NCBI GenBank assembly: GCA_023525915.1
Contig: CP026657.1
Location: 1,612,001 to 1,676,000, forward strand
Length of the DNA stretch: 64,000 bases
Source of the DNA: Acetispira formosa (nom. nud.)
GTDB lineage: Bacteria; Desulfobacterota; Desulfarculia; Adiutricales; Adiutricaceae
Direction of reading: 5' to 3'
A program made the position numbers and the translations under genes. The notes under the pieces are model-generated. The model searched no databases and was not told where the DNA came from. It saw only the letters and a list, made by a program, of their open reading frames with translations. This document shows positions 52,113 through 60,741 of the stretch, piece by piece. Position 1 is the first letter of the stretch, and every line of letters begins with the position of its first letter.

Positions 52113-52982
52113 TTAATAGACGAACTGCTTCATAATGGCCTCCAGCCTGTCACGCGCGGGCGGGTGCCCGGCCAATACCTCTGGTTTATCGAGTCCGCGC
52201 GCGTGGGCGATTTTCATCTCCAGTGAGGGATGGTCTTCGGGATCGCGGCGGTAAATCAGGCCTATGGGAATCTCGTCATCCCATTTGGCCGCCTGGACCA
52301 TGGCCGCCTCCCGGTTTGAGGGGTCATAGGATTCCGGCAGTTTTTTGGCCCGCTCTTTGTAAGAGGCGAAAGTAGCCTTTTTATTGAAGGAGATGCAAGG
52401 GCTGAGAATATCCACCAGGGCGAAGCCGGGATAGCGAATAGCTTCTACTATCAGGGCGGCCAGATGGGCGATTTCCCCGGAAAAGCCTCTGGCCGCGAAA
52501 CCGCAGCCCGCGCTTATGGCGATGGAGAGCGGGTGGAATGGTTCGTTGAGAACGCCCAGAGGGGTGCTTTTGGTGGATTGCCCCAGATCGGTGGTGGGGC
52601 TGGCCTGGCCCTTGGTCAAACCATAAATCTGATTGTCATGCACCAGGACGGTTAGATTGATGTTGCGCCTTATGGCGGCAATGAAGTGATTGCCGCCTTC
52701 CCCATAATGGCAGCCTTCGCCGCTTTCCACCACCACATTGAGTTCAGGATTGGCCAGCTTCAAGCCCGTGGCCGCCGGAAGGGAGCGCCCGTGGAGGCCG
52801 TTGAAAAAATTTGTTTCAATATAGTGGGGCGCTTTGGCCGCCTGGCCGATGCCGGAGACCCAGGCCACGTCTCTTTTCTTCAGGCCGCTGTCATTGAGAG
52901 CTTTCAGCACCGCCTCACGCACGGCGAAATTGCCGCAGCCCGGACACCAGGCCGGTTCGATGGGGGTTTTATTGAACTCCAT
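52113..52982 (-). CDS. korB: 2-oxoacid:ferredoxin oxidoreductase beta subunit (KorB type) with altered TPP motif
   Basis: 289 residues. The CPGCGN motif (residues 13-18) and the beta-subunit fold (GIGQAAKAPHYIETN, GLHGRSLPAATGLKLANPEL, YGLTKGQASPTT) are clear. The thiamine-diphosphate/Mg motif, usually GDGD followed by GGNH, is here GEGCHYGEGGNHF (GEGC at residues 88-91), so the metal-binding Asp is Glu and the second Asp is Cys. That may alter or abolish cofactor binding. It overlaps korA by 14 bp. The usual substrate of the family is 2-oxoglutarate. Confidence 0.88.
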   Translation of the reverse strand: MEFNKTPIEPAWCPGCGNFAVREAVLKALNDSGLKKRDVAWVSGIGQAAKAPHYIETNFFNGLHGRSLPAATGLKLANPELNVVVESGEGCHYGEGGNHFIAAIRRNINLTVLVHDNQIYGLTKGQASPTTDLGQSTKSTPLGVLNEPFHPLSIAISAGCGFAARGFSGEIAHLAALIVEAIRYPGFALVDILSPCISFNKKATFASYKERAKKLPESYDPSNREAAMVQAAKWDDEIPIGLIYRRDPEDHPSLEMKIAHARGLDKPEVLAGHPPARDRLEAIMKQFVY

Positions 52983-54690
52983 GATTCGCCTCCAATCGTT
53001 CCAGAATATAAGACGCGGTCAGGGGCAGCCCGTCATAGCGGGTGATGACCATATGGGGCTGGAAACAGCACTCCCGGCGAACCAATTGGGCGAACTGGCC
53101 ATCATAATTGCCCTCGAAAAAAACCACTCGCCCGGCTTTTTCCAGGCGCGGCAGCCAATCGGACGGATCAAGGGGATAGAGTTGATTGAAATGCAGAAAA
53201 CCCGCTTTCCGGCCCTCTCTTTTCAGTTCGGCCAAAGTATCCAGGCCAGCCCCCAGCGATGAACCCCAGCCCACCAGAATCAGGTCGGCCTGCTCGTCAC
53301 CGTGATAGGCCGGGGCGATGGTCCGTTCCCTCAGCCAATGGAGCTTCTTCATGCGCTTATCCTGCATCTTGACTCGCCAGTCCAGATCCTCGGTGATATG
53401 GCCGTCCGGGGTGTGCTCGTCGCTGTCGAGCTTGACCAGATGATCGGAAAAGCCGGGCAACAGTTTAGGCGAGCGCCCATCCCTGACCCGGTGGTCATAA
53501 CGGTTATAGGCGCCGGGCTTCAACTCGGCCTCATGGCGGCGGTGGGTCTCCAGCGGATTGACGGGAGTTTCAAAACCATGAAGGTCGAAAGGCTTGATTG
53601 GAGAAGTGCAGTCGGCCAGATACTGATCGGTGAGCACGAATACCGGCCCCTGAGAATCTTCGGCCAGACGGGCCGCCTTGGCGGCCAGGAGACCGCAATC
53701 GCCGATGCTGCCGGGAGCCAGAATGGCCCGTGGAAATTCGCCGTGCCCGGCATAGAGCACCAGGTTCAAATCGGCCTGCTCTGTGCGGGTCGGCAGACCC
53801 GTAGCCGGTCCTGGACGCTGGGCCACCACCAGCACCACCGGGGTTTCCAACATGCCGGAGAGACTGACCCCTTCAGTCATCAGCGCAAAGCCGCCGCCGG
53901 AGGTGGGCACCAGAGGCACGGCCCCACCGTAGGACGCGCCCAGAGCCATGTTCACGGCCGCGATTTCGTCTTCCGCCTGCTCAACGACCAGACCGGCTTC
54001 GGCGGCCCAGTTGGTCAGGTTGACGGCCACAGTGGTGGCCGGGCTCATGGGATAGAAGGAGCAGAAATTGACGCCGCCGGCGGCCGCGCCCAAAGCCAGG
54101 GCGTCATTGCCGGTGATGACCAGACGGCCAGGATGGCCCGGCACAGCCGGAGAGACCTGATATTTGCCGCCGATCTTGGGTTCGGCCCAATAATAGGCGG
54201 CTTTCAGAGCGGCCAGTGGTTTTTCGCTGCCGCCTTTTTTTTCAAAAAGCTGATTCACTTCATCCGTGGCCCCGGCCAAAGGCAAGCCCAAGGCGGAAAC
54301 CATAAGGCCCAGGGCAATCATATTGATTTCACGGGCCGAGCCCAGTTCGCCAAAAGGCACTTCCAGAACTGAAACTCCATTTGCTTTCACGGCCGCTTTT
54401 TCATTGAAAGCGAGCAGAAGCCCGCCGGGCCTGAGGCGCGGCGCATCGATAGCATCGGTGTTTTCATCCAGGGAAATCACCATATCGGCCTGGTCCTCAG
54501 GGCCGGTCAGAGGGCTTTGGCAGATTTTGAGTGCATAGGTGTTATGCCCGCCGCGAATCCGGGAATGATAGCCCTGATAGGTGATGAAATTATATCCGGT
54601 GCGGGTGAGCAATCGTGAAGCCAGTTCCCCGGCCGTGGCCAACCCCTGCCCCGCCTCTCCCCCGATAACGATAGTCAAAGAATCCCTCAT
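52969..54690 (-). CDS. korA: 2-oxoacid:ferredoxin oxidoreductase, fused gamma-alpha subunit (KorA type)
   Basis: 573 residues. The N-terminal gamma domain (IVIGGEAGQGLATAGELASR, GYHSRIRGGHNTYALKI; about 1-185) is fused to the alpha subunit (SFYPMSPATTVAVNLTNWAA, EQAEDEIAAVNMALGASYGG, PTSGGGFALMTEGVSL). It converts a 2-oxoacid and CoA to acyl-CoA with ferredoxin, a core step of anaerobic carbon metabolism. GGAGG precedes the ATG. It is chromosomal, unlike the four-subunit enzyme of the ICE. Confidence 0.92.
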   Translation of the reverse strand: MRDSLTIVIGGEAGQGLATAGELASRLLTRTGYNFITYQGYHSRIRGGHNTYALKICQSPLTGPEDQADMVISLDENTDAIDAPRLRPGGLLLAFNEKAAVKANGVSVLEVPFGELGSAREINMIALGLMVSALGLPLAGATDEVNQLFEKKGGSEKPLAALKAAYYWAEPKIGGKYQVSPAVPGHPGRLVITGNDALALGAAAGGVNFCSFYPMSPATTVAVNLTNWAAEAGLVVEQAEDEIAAVNMALGASYGGAVPLVPTSGGGFALMTEGVSLSGMLETPVVLVVAQRPGPATGLPTRTEQADLNLVLYAGHGEFPRAILAPGSIGDCGLLAAKAARLAEDSQGPVFVLTDQYLADCTSPIKPFDLHGFETPVNPLETHRRHEAELKPGAYNRYDHRVRDGRSPKLLPGFSDHLVKLDSDEHTPDGHITEDLDWRVKMQDKRMKKLHWLRERTIAPAYHGDEQADLILVGWGSSLGAGLDTLAELKREGRKAGFLHFNQLYPLDPSDWLPRLEKAGRVVFFEGNYDGQFAQLVRRECCFQPHMVITRYDGLPLTASYILERLEANHGVQ

Positions 54691-54737
54691 ACCCCCTCCA
54701 AATGTGCGTGGTCCGCACGGGACTATGTCTAGGTGGC

Positions 54738-54875
54738 GGTTTCCCGTAATCGTTAATTACGGCGGCCATCATCGTATTAAGAGCGGTGCCCCCTTGGCTA
54801 TGGAGGCGGCCACCGCAAAGGGGGCACCGCTCTTAATACGATGACAGCCGCCAAAACTAACGATTACGGGAAGAC
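54738..54875. repeat. large imperfect palindrome, about 138 bp
   Basis: Two arms of about 60 bp pair with few mismatches (GTATTAAGAGCGGTGCCCCC opposite its complement, and CCCGTAATCGTTA opposite TAACGATTACGGG). The centre is TGGCTATGGAGGCGGCCACC. It lies between korA and a ferritin-like gene. A half copy is at about 58518-58545. It looks like a MITE- or REP-type element. Confidence 0.8.
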
Positions 54876-54903
54876 GCCCCATAGACGAAGGATGCGCGAG
54901 CAT

Positions 54904-54955
54904 CCGTGGGTCCAGGGCTCTGCCCTGGTCCGTGGGTCCAGGGCTATGCCCTGGT
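54904..54955. repeat. 26-bp unit, two tandem copies
   Basis: CCGTGGGTCCAGGGCT, then C or A, then TGCCCTGGT, twice in a row (54904-54929 and 54930-54955). Each unit holds a CCAGGG/CCCTGG hairpin. It ends 2 bp before the ferritin-like gene's stop codon. Confidence 0.85.
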
Positions 54956-54957
54956 GG

Positions 54958-55476
54958 TTAGACTCCGTCCAGGTGCATGTTGTCTTGTTGGTCGTTCCAG
55001 GCTTCTGGATCGGTGTAGTAGAGCTTCATGTCGCTCAACATCTGATAGTGGCCGCTTTCTTCAGCAGCCAGGCGGGTCAGGAAATCTTTCTCCTCCGCAC
55101 AGGTCGCCTGAGGGAGCTCTTTCTCATAATATTCCCTGGCTTCATTTTCAAACTTCATGCCATTGTCGATCGCTTCCAGAATACCGGCCTCAGCGGAGGG
55201 GCGGTCAGACGTCACTTTGCGGAAAAGCTCGTTGAGGCCGGATGGTTCCGCATTGCCCTTCCCTGCCAGCCAGCAGGAATTGCCGTCGCCGAGCTTATTG
55301 TAAATGTCCTTGATGATCTTTATGTGGAGCAGCTCCTGGTCAGCCAACATCTTGAAAAAATCTCCAACTACCGCGTCACCAGCCCTTTTGGATACGTCCA
55401 GATAAAAATCCCGTCCTCTGTTCTCAATTTCCAGAGCACGGTTCAACCAAACCTCAACACGATTTTCCTTGCTCAT
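54958..55476 (-). CDS. ferritin-like di-iron protein
   Basis: 172 residues forming a four-helix ferritin-like (rubrerythrin-type) domain. Ligand-like ExxH patterns appear in EIENRGRDFY, ADQELLHIKII, KFENEAREYYEKEL and AAEESGHYQML. There is no C-terminal rubredoxin part. Such proteins reduce peroxide or handle iron in anaerobes. AGGAGG precedes the ATG. It belongs to the oxygen-defence group 54.9-58.1 kb, all on the minus strand but in separate units divided by repeats. Confidence 0.85.
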   Translation of the reverse strand: MSKENRVEVWLNRALEIENRGRDFYLDVSKRAGDAVVGDFFKMLADQELLHIKIIKDIYNKLGDGNSCWLAGKGNAEPSGLNELFRKVTSDRPSAEAGILEAIDNGMKFENEAREYYEKELPQATCAEEKDFLTRLAAEESGHYQMLSDMKLYYTDPEAWNDQQDNMHLDGV

Positions 55477-55702
55477 AAATCCTCCTCTGACGGGGCTGGC
55501 GGAAGCCTGAATGAAGGCACACCGATACGCTCCGATATTAGAATAAAGCCGCTCCCTGAAAGGTCGGCGTCATCAACAATCTGTCAGAAATTTGCCAGGG
55601 TTCAACTGAAGGCAGAACCTTTTAGGAATATACGAACGGTTTTTAAAGCAGAAAAGTCCCAAATCAGACAGTGATTTTAATACAGCAGGTCGACCGGCCC
55701 CG

Positions 55703-55795
55703 GGAGATAGAGCGCCAGCGACTGGTTTTGAGGCGGACACTGTTCGCCGCCGGGCAAAAACCACACAGTTTGCCCGGCAGCACAACGCAAGTTGA
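55703..55795. repeat. dispersed repeat, copy A
   Basis: Contains GAGCGCCAGCGACTGGTTTTGA followed by the hairpin GCCGGGCAAA...TTTGCCCGGC. Related copies are at 56790-56900, 63745-63795 and 63895-63985. Confidence 0.6.
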
Positions 55796-55805
55796 AGGGT
55801 TAGCC

Positions 55806-56342
55806 TTAATTAGATGAAGCGACCGTGCCGGTCAGGGCATCTTTGACAATCTGGCTCAGAACGCGGGCCCCAAGTTCCTGATCGATCATAAAGAATCCCG
55901 CGCCGCCGGCGGCCAGTTTGAATTTCTGCACCACGTCAAGAGCGGTGGCTTCCTCTTCGACCTGTTCGGTTACAAACCACTGTAGAAATATTTCAGAGGC
56001 ATGGTCGCTCTCAGCCTTGGCCATGCTCATAAGGTTGTTGATAAGGCCAGTGACCTTCTGTTCATGCGCATAAGCCTGCTCAAACACTTCCAGCGGCGTT
56101 TTCCATTTGAAAGGCGGGGCCTCAATGGCACCCAGCTTGACTTGCCCGCCGCGCTCAAGAATGTGATTGTAAAGCTTCTGGGCGTGGTAAACCTCTTCCC
56201 TGGCCTGAAGCCCCATCCAGTTGGCGGCTCCCGGGAAGCCCTCGGACTGGAGCCAGGCACTCATGGAAATATACAAATAGCTGGAATACAATTCAGCCGC
56301 CACCTGGCCATTGAACGCGGCCGTCATCTTCTTTGAGAGCAT
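55806..56342 (-). CDS. ftnA: ferritin, bacterial non-haem type
   Basis: A 178-residue ferritin storing iron in a 24-subunit shell. The ferroxidase-centre residues are visible: Glu in AAELYSSYLYI, ExxH in REEVYHAQKLY, and later Glu/Gln in WFVTEQVEEEA. I chose ATG 56342, preceded by AGGAGG; an open frame extends upstream to 56465 but has no ribosome-binding site. By binding ferrous iron it limits radical damage. Confidence 0.93.
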   Translation of the reverse strand: MLSKKMTAAFNGQVAAELYSSYLYISMSAWLQSEGFPGAANWMGLQAREEVYHAQKLYNHILERGGQVKLGAIEAPPFKWKTPLEVFEQAYAHEQKVTGLINNLMSMAKAESDHASEIFLQWFVTEQVEEEATALDVVQKFKLAAGGAGFFMIDQELGARVLSQIVKDALTGTVASSN

Positions 56343-56494
56343 CTCGCTCCTCCTTACGATCAAGAAAGCATAGTGAAAGTAAATAAACTCGCCAAGCCCA
56401 GGGCGCTGGTGTATTTCCGGTCGATAACCGCTTTTCAGGCGCCAAACAGGCCGGCACATTGTCAATCTTATAATTACGGAACCGCATTGACCCG

Positions 56495-56580
56495 CCGGAA
56501 GCTGGGGATTGTTTTTGTCCCGTCGAGGTGAAGGGGGTCTTAGTCACGGAGCCGGGACAAAAACAATCCCCAGCTTCCGG
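56495..56580. repeat. perfect 28-bp inverted repeat, first element
   Basis: Arms 56495-56522 and 56553-56580 are exact complements; the loop is 30 nt and contains GGGGGTCTTAGTCACGGAGC. The loop resembles, in inverted sense, that of the second element at 56620-56704, while the arms differ. Confidence 0.88.
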
Positions 56581-56619
56581 CTCCCACCCGGCTATAGGCA
56601 GCAGTTACGGCCGATCAGG

Positions 56620-56704
56620 CCGCCTCCGGGAGAAATGTTTTTGCCTGGTTCCGTCACTAAGCCCCCGGAACGGAAACAGGCAAAAACATTTCTCCCGGAG
56701 GCGG
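56620..56704. repeat. perfect 28-bp inverted repeat, second element
   Basis: Arms 56620-56647 and 56677-56704 are exact complements around a 29-nt loop. Read on the minus strand, the loop includes GGGGGCTTAGTGACGGAAC, close to the loop of the first element. Confidence 0.88.
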
Positions 56705-56789
56705 TCACCCGATTTTCAGTAAATTCAACCTTGACTGTCTGCCAGCAGGAATTCTAATTATGGCCGACGCCGCCGCATAAAGCCGGGGT

Positions 56790-56900
56790 CGAGCGTAGCG
56801 AGACGGAGCGCCAGCGACTAGTTTTGACGGAAAAATAGCCGCTCGCGAAACAAAAACCACGCTTTTTGTGTAGCTACGAGTCGTAAGTTTAGGAAAAAGC
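56790..56900. repeat. dispersed repeat, copy B
   Basis: Contains GAGCGCCAGCGACTAGTTTTGA, then AAACAAAAACCACGC and an imperfect hairpin. It ends, like copy A, in a CCATAATTAG/CCTTAATTAG stretch. Confidence 0.58.
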
Positions 56901-56943
56901 CATAATTAGAATAGCTAGCCTGCCAGACAACGTTTACATCAAA

Positions 56944-56977
56944 TCAAAACGGCAGGCGGCGCTGGCGCCGCCTGCCG
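56944..56977 (-). terminator. terminator of the desulfoferrodoxin gene
   Basis: CGGCAGGCGGCG and its complement form a GC-rich hairpin, followed on the minus strand by TTTTGATTTG, 7 bp after the stop codon. Confidence 0.85.
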
Positions 56978-56984
56978 GGCTGGA

Positions 56985-57365
56985 TTAGTTGGCAGCTTTC
57001 CACAGGCCGTGAAGGTTGCAGTATTCACGGGCAGTGACCTTGGCGGAATCGGTTTTGAATTCAGCCACCGGCTGGTCGCCGGGTTTGAGGAATTTTCTCA
57101 TGCTCATGCCGTCGTCAGTGAGCAGCTCAATCCACATAATATAATGCTTCTCTTCCATCGGATGCGCCACTGAGCCGACTTTAACCCGATAGCCGCCTTC
57201 GATCTTTTCGATCACCGGCACATGCTTTTCCTGGGCGGCGTCAACAGTATTGGCCTCCATGAGTTTAGCGGGTTTGCCGCAGCAGGCCACCGGGCCGCCC
57301 GCATCATGCAGAACTTCAATGATATTGCCGCATTCTTCACACTTAAAAATCTTGGTTTCCGCCAT
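56985..57365 (-). CDS. dfx: desulfoferrodoxin (superoxide reductase)
   Basis: 126 residues. The N-terminal desulforedoxin domain binds iron through Cys9, Cys12, Cys28 and Cys29. The C-terminal catalytic domain has the His ligands of the superoxide-reducing iron site ([18 protein letters not shown]) and the closing motif CNLHGLW. It reduces superoxide to peroxide in the cytoplasm without releasing oxygen, a typical defence of anaerobes. Rubrerythrin next door can remove the peroxide. AGGT precedes the ATG. Confidence 0.96.
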   Translation of the reverse strand: MAETKIFKCEECGNIIEVLHDAGGPVACCGKPAKLMEANTVDAAQEKHVPVIEKIEGGYRVKVGSVAHPMEEKHYIMWIELLTDDGMSMRKFLKPGDQPVAEFKTDSAKVTAREYCNLHGLWKAAN

Positions 57366-57502
57366 TTGAGACCTCCCGATCTATCTTTGGTGGTGATAAT
57401 TTTGGCGCGAAGTTTGCTTTTTCGCGCCATCATATTATATGCTCAATCACAAACGGCCATAACAATAATGACCAATTAAACATCCAAATAATACCATAAA
57501 AA

Positions 57503-58084
57503 CTATGGCTTGACCACATTAAAAAGGGCTTCAAAGTGATCAATAGGATGGGCGCAAGCCGGGCATTTCTTCGGAGGCTCTTTGCCCTCATGGATATAGC
57601 CGCAGTTGAGGCAGCGCCAGACAATGGGAGCCTCGCTCTTGAAATAGGTGCCGTTCTTCAGCTCATCAACGTATTCGTTGAAGCGGCGTTCGTGGTAATG
57701 CTCGGCATTGGCAATGTGGCGCATGCAGTCGGCCACTTCTTTGAACCCTTCTTCTTCAGCCACCTTGGCAAAGCCGGGATACATTTCAGTCCACTCATAA
57801 TGTTCGCCTTCGGCCGCTTCGGTCAGATACTCGATGAGGCCGCCGGGGATGCCGGCCGGATAGGCGGCATTGATGGTGACCGAGCCGCCTTCCAGAAAGT
57901 TGAACAGACGCTTGGCGTGTTCTTTCTCCTGATTGGCGGTTTCCTCAAAAATCTGCTGAATTTTTACTTTGCCCTCTTTTTTGGCAATGGAGGCGCCATA
58001 AGTGTAGCGGTTACGCGCCTGGGACTCCCCGGCGAAAGCGGTTAAAACATTTATCTCGGTTTTGCTGCCTTTAATCGAAGCCAT
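57503..58084 (-). CDS. rbr: rubrerythrin
   Basis: 193 residues. The N-terminal di-iron domain has the helices with EsQARNRY, ANQEKEHAKRL, EHYEWTEMYPGF and ANAEHYHERRF. The C-terminal rubredoxin domain has CLNCGY and CPAC. It reduces hydrogen peroxide to water with electrons from rubredoxin. GGAGG precedes the ATG. The 58085-58500 stretch upstream is AT-rich and holds only the presumed promoter and a half copy of the palindrome family. Confidence 0.95.
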   Translation of the reverse strand: MASIKGSKTEINVLTAFAGESQARNRYTYGASIAKKEGKVKIQQIFEETANQEKEHAKRLFNFLEGGSVTINAAYPAGIPGGLIEYLTEAAEGEHYEWTEMYPGFAKVAEEEGFKEVADCMRHIANAEHYHERRFNEYVDELKNGTYFKSEAPIVWRCLNCGYIHEGKEPPKKCPACAHPIDHFEALFNVVKP

Positions 58085-58579
58085 AATTTCCTCCCATGGT
58101 TCTGTTAAATGCGTCCGAAAACTTCATCATCCGGCCGCCTAAGTGTTGTAGCAACGATAACTATACTAGACGCTCTATTTTTGCTTGTCAAGCCGCCCCG
58201 CGGCGACTAAAAGAGGGTCACAAGTCTGTTGATCATTTTCAGAAAAGCTTTCAAAATCAAGGCTGAAAATGGAAATGGCTATGTAATGAAATGAATTTTT
58301 TCTTCTGAAAGACCATTTTTATAATTGTAGTACAACTAGTTGAAATCAAAGGTCAATTTCAAAACAAACCCTAGAAATCATACAGAAAATTTACATTTTA
58401 ATAAAAAAATCTTAAATAGGATAAAATCCTAATAATATCAAAGTATGTGCGTCTCCCGCACCAGACCGGGTCGGGGTGAGAGTTGCTCTTAAAAGTTGAT
58501 TTTGGAGGCCACCGGCGTGTTAAAAGCGGTGCCCTCTCAGCTATGGTCAGGATGATTGCGTGAGGTGGGTTTGGGGGGC

Positions 58580-58618
58580 GGTTTCGACCAGGCCAGGCTG
58601 TCGGCCCGGTCGAAACCA
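58580..58618 (-). terminator. terminator of the VWA-OmpA gene
   Basis: GGTTTCGACC and its complement enclose an 18-nt loop, 8 bp after the stop codon. There is no long T run, so confidence is moderate. Confidence 0.6.
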
Positions 58619-58625
58619 CTGTCTA

Positions 58626-60506
58626 TTATTGGGCGGGCGGCACATCGCCGATGTGGAATTCCACCCGGCGGTTCTGGGAGCGGCCCTCTTCAGTGTCATT
58701 GGGAGCAATGGGGCGGGTCTTGCCATATGACTCCACAGCCATGCGGTCGGCCGGGACTCCATATTTGACCATCAGGTCGAACACGGCCTGAGCCCGGCGG
58801 CGGCCGAGATCCATGTTATAAGAATCGGTGCCGATATTGTCGGTGTGCCCGGCAATGGTGACCCTGGGCAGCTTGGGATTGTTGTTCAAAATGCTGGCCG
58901 CATGCTCAATGCGCGGCAGGAACGCGCTTTTGACCACGGCCTTGTCGAAATCAAAGAACTGCGAATAGGCCGCAATCCAGCAGCCGCGAGCGTCCACCGG
59001 GGCCCCGGCCGGGGTATTGGGGCAGAGATCGTCTTCATCGCAGACACCGTCGCCATCGCTGTCGGCGCACGGCGGCAGATCGGCCGGTCCGAAAATTTCC
59101 ATCATCATGCTTTCAAAGGCATTTTCATCACTTAGCATCTGGCAGATATTATAGGCCTTGCCGCCGCCGGCTGCGGCGAGTTCCTTGGCCAGGCTCTCGG
59201 CCTTGGTCTGGCGGGTGATATAAAAGGTATAGACGGCAATATCCTTGCCGTAGCGGCGGCGGACAGTGGAGGCATTCTGGACCGGCGCGCCGGAGCCCAT
59301 TGTTTCCTCAAAATCAGCAAACATCAAGACGGCCTTGGGATTGCCCATGGAGGCCAGTTCATTGTCAGCCGCTTTCAGGGCCTCGCCAAAGGGTGAAACG
59401 GAATCGGCGGCCACCAGCCGGGCGATGGAATCTTCGAAGGCATCGCGGTCATATGTGGTGGGGCCATAATAGGTGGTAGTGAAATCCTTGCGGCTCCAGG
59501 CCGATTTATAACCAAAAACACGCAATGCGGCGGTGTAAGGCTGGCCGGGAATGCGGTGGTTCATTTTACGGATAAGGGCCGAAACGGCCTCTTCCTTAAC
59601 TCTGCCCTGGCAGTTGCTCATATTCCGCATGCTGGAGGACAGATCCACCAGCATAGTGAAACCTTTAATCTTCATATCGCCCACCGGGGTAGGCCCGTCA
59701 GGCCGGGGCGAAGCCGCCTGAACAGGAGCCGGAACGGGAGTCTGGACGGGGGCGGCCTCCACCACCGGCGCAGTCACAACCGGGGCGGCGGTGACCGGAA
59801 CTTCAGTCTGTACGGCCGGAGCGGGCGGCAGTCCCTCTGAATCACCATAGGTGCTCAGCCCGCCGGAAGTCTGGCCGGAGGCCGGAGGGGTGACCGCCAC
59901 AGAGCCGCCAACCAGCCCCGGCAGGGTGTCGCCCTCTTTCAGGTCCAGGCTGTTGGCGGGCGAAGCGGGAACGGATTCAGAAGAGCCATAAGTAGGCAGA
60001 GTTCCGACGGTGGCTCCGCCAACACCCAGTTCACGGGCCTGTTCGGGGCTGATATTCTCGCCATAGGTCGGAGTTGAGGCCACCGGCAGAGAAGCGGCCG
60101 GAGCCTGCTCGACCACGGGTGGGGCCTCGCTGCCGATAACCGGAACGCCGTTTTCCATTCCCTGGACCGAGCTGGCCGCTGGCGGAGACATTTCAGTTTT
60201 TAAAACAAAATCACTGATAGTGCCCTGCTCTTTAAGGTTGTTGGCCGCCGCCCTGGCTTCGGCTTCCGTTTCAAAGGGGCCGATATAAACTCTGTTCCAA
60301 ACGCCCCGGCCGGGTACTTCTTCGGCCTGTGTGAAAGCGGGGATACCTTGATCAAAAAGCCGGTCGGCCTCCTGACGGGCGGTGCCGGCGTCCTGAACGG
60401 ACATGACTTGCAGATTAACTTCAGCAAAGGCGTGCCCCTGGCAGAGGAGCAGCGTCAATAGAAGCGCGAAAACTATTGGAAAACCTGATAGCCTGTTCAT
60501 TTCCAA
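58626..60506 (-). CDS. exported protein with SPOR-like, VWA, TSP3 and OmpA domains
   Basis: 626 residues. A signal peptide (about 1-28) is followed by a SPOR-like glycan-binding region (about 30-105), a long Pro/Ala/Val-rich linker (about 110-280) with repeated TYGDS/TYGSSE motifs, and a VWA domain with the metal site DLSSS (about 285-460). Next are a calcium-binding thrombospondin type 3 stretch (DSDGDGVCDEDDLCP) and a C-terminal OmpA peptidoglycan-binding domain (HTDNIGTDSYN, SQNRRVEFHIG). It likely links the outer membrane to the cell wall and binds a partner through VWA. GGA precedes ATG 60506. It is divergent from the acidic protein gene. Confidence 0.88.
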   Translation of the reverse strand: MEMNRLSGFPIVFALLLTLLLCQGHAFAEVNLQVMSVQDAGTARQEADRLFDQGIPAFTQAEEVPGRGVWNRVYIGPFETEAEARAAANNLKEQGTISDFVLKTEMSPPAASSVQGMENGVPVIGSEAPPVVEQAPAASLPVASTPTYGENISPEQARELGVGGATVGTLPTYGSSESVPASPANSLDLKEGDTLPGLVGGSVAVTPPASGQTSGGLSTYGDSEGLPPAPAVQTEVPVTAAPVVTAPVVEAAPVQTPVPAPVQAASPRPDGPTPVGDMKIKGFTMLVDLSSSMRNMSNCQGRVKEEAVSALIRKMNHRIPGQPYTAALRVFGYKSAWSRKDFTTTYYGPTTYDRDAFEDSIARLVAADSVSPFGEALKAADNELASMGNPKAVLMFADFEETMGSGAPVQNASTVRRRYGKDIAVYTFYITRQTKAESLAKELAAAGGGKAYNICQMLSDENAFESMMMEIFGPADLPPCADSDGDGVCDEDDLCPNTPAGAPVDARGCWIAAYSQFFDFDKAVVKSAFLPRIEHAASILNNNPKLPRVTIAGHTDNIGTDSYNMDLGRRRAQAVFDLMVKYGVPADRMAVESYGKTRPIAPNDTEEGRSQNRRVEFHIGDVPPAQ

Positions 60507-60741
60507 TCCTTAGCTGTATAATATTATTGAAGAGAAAGTGGTTCAAAGCAAAAAAACCGCCGCGAACCCGTCACAAACAGAAAGGAATTATACCAGCATT
60601 CCCCCACCCACACAACCAGGGCGGAGCCCTGGTTTAAGTTTTGAGGGTAGGTGGTCGATAACAATTTATAGAAGCATTGGAGCCGTATGCTCGGAGCACA
60701 CTGTTTCGAACCTGAACAACTTCTTTGGTGAGGCCAGAACT

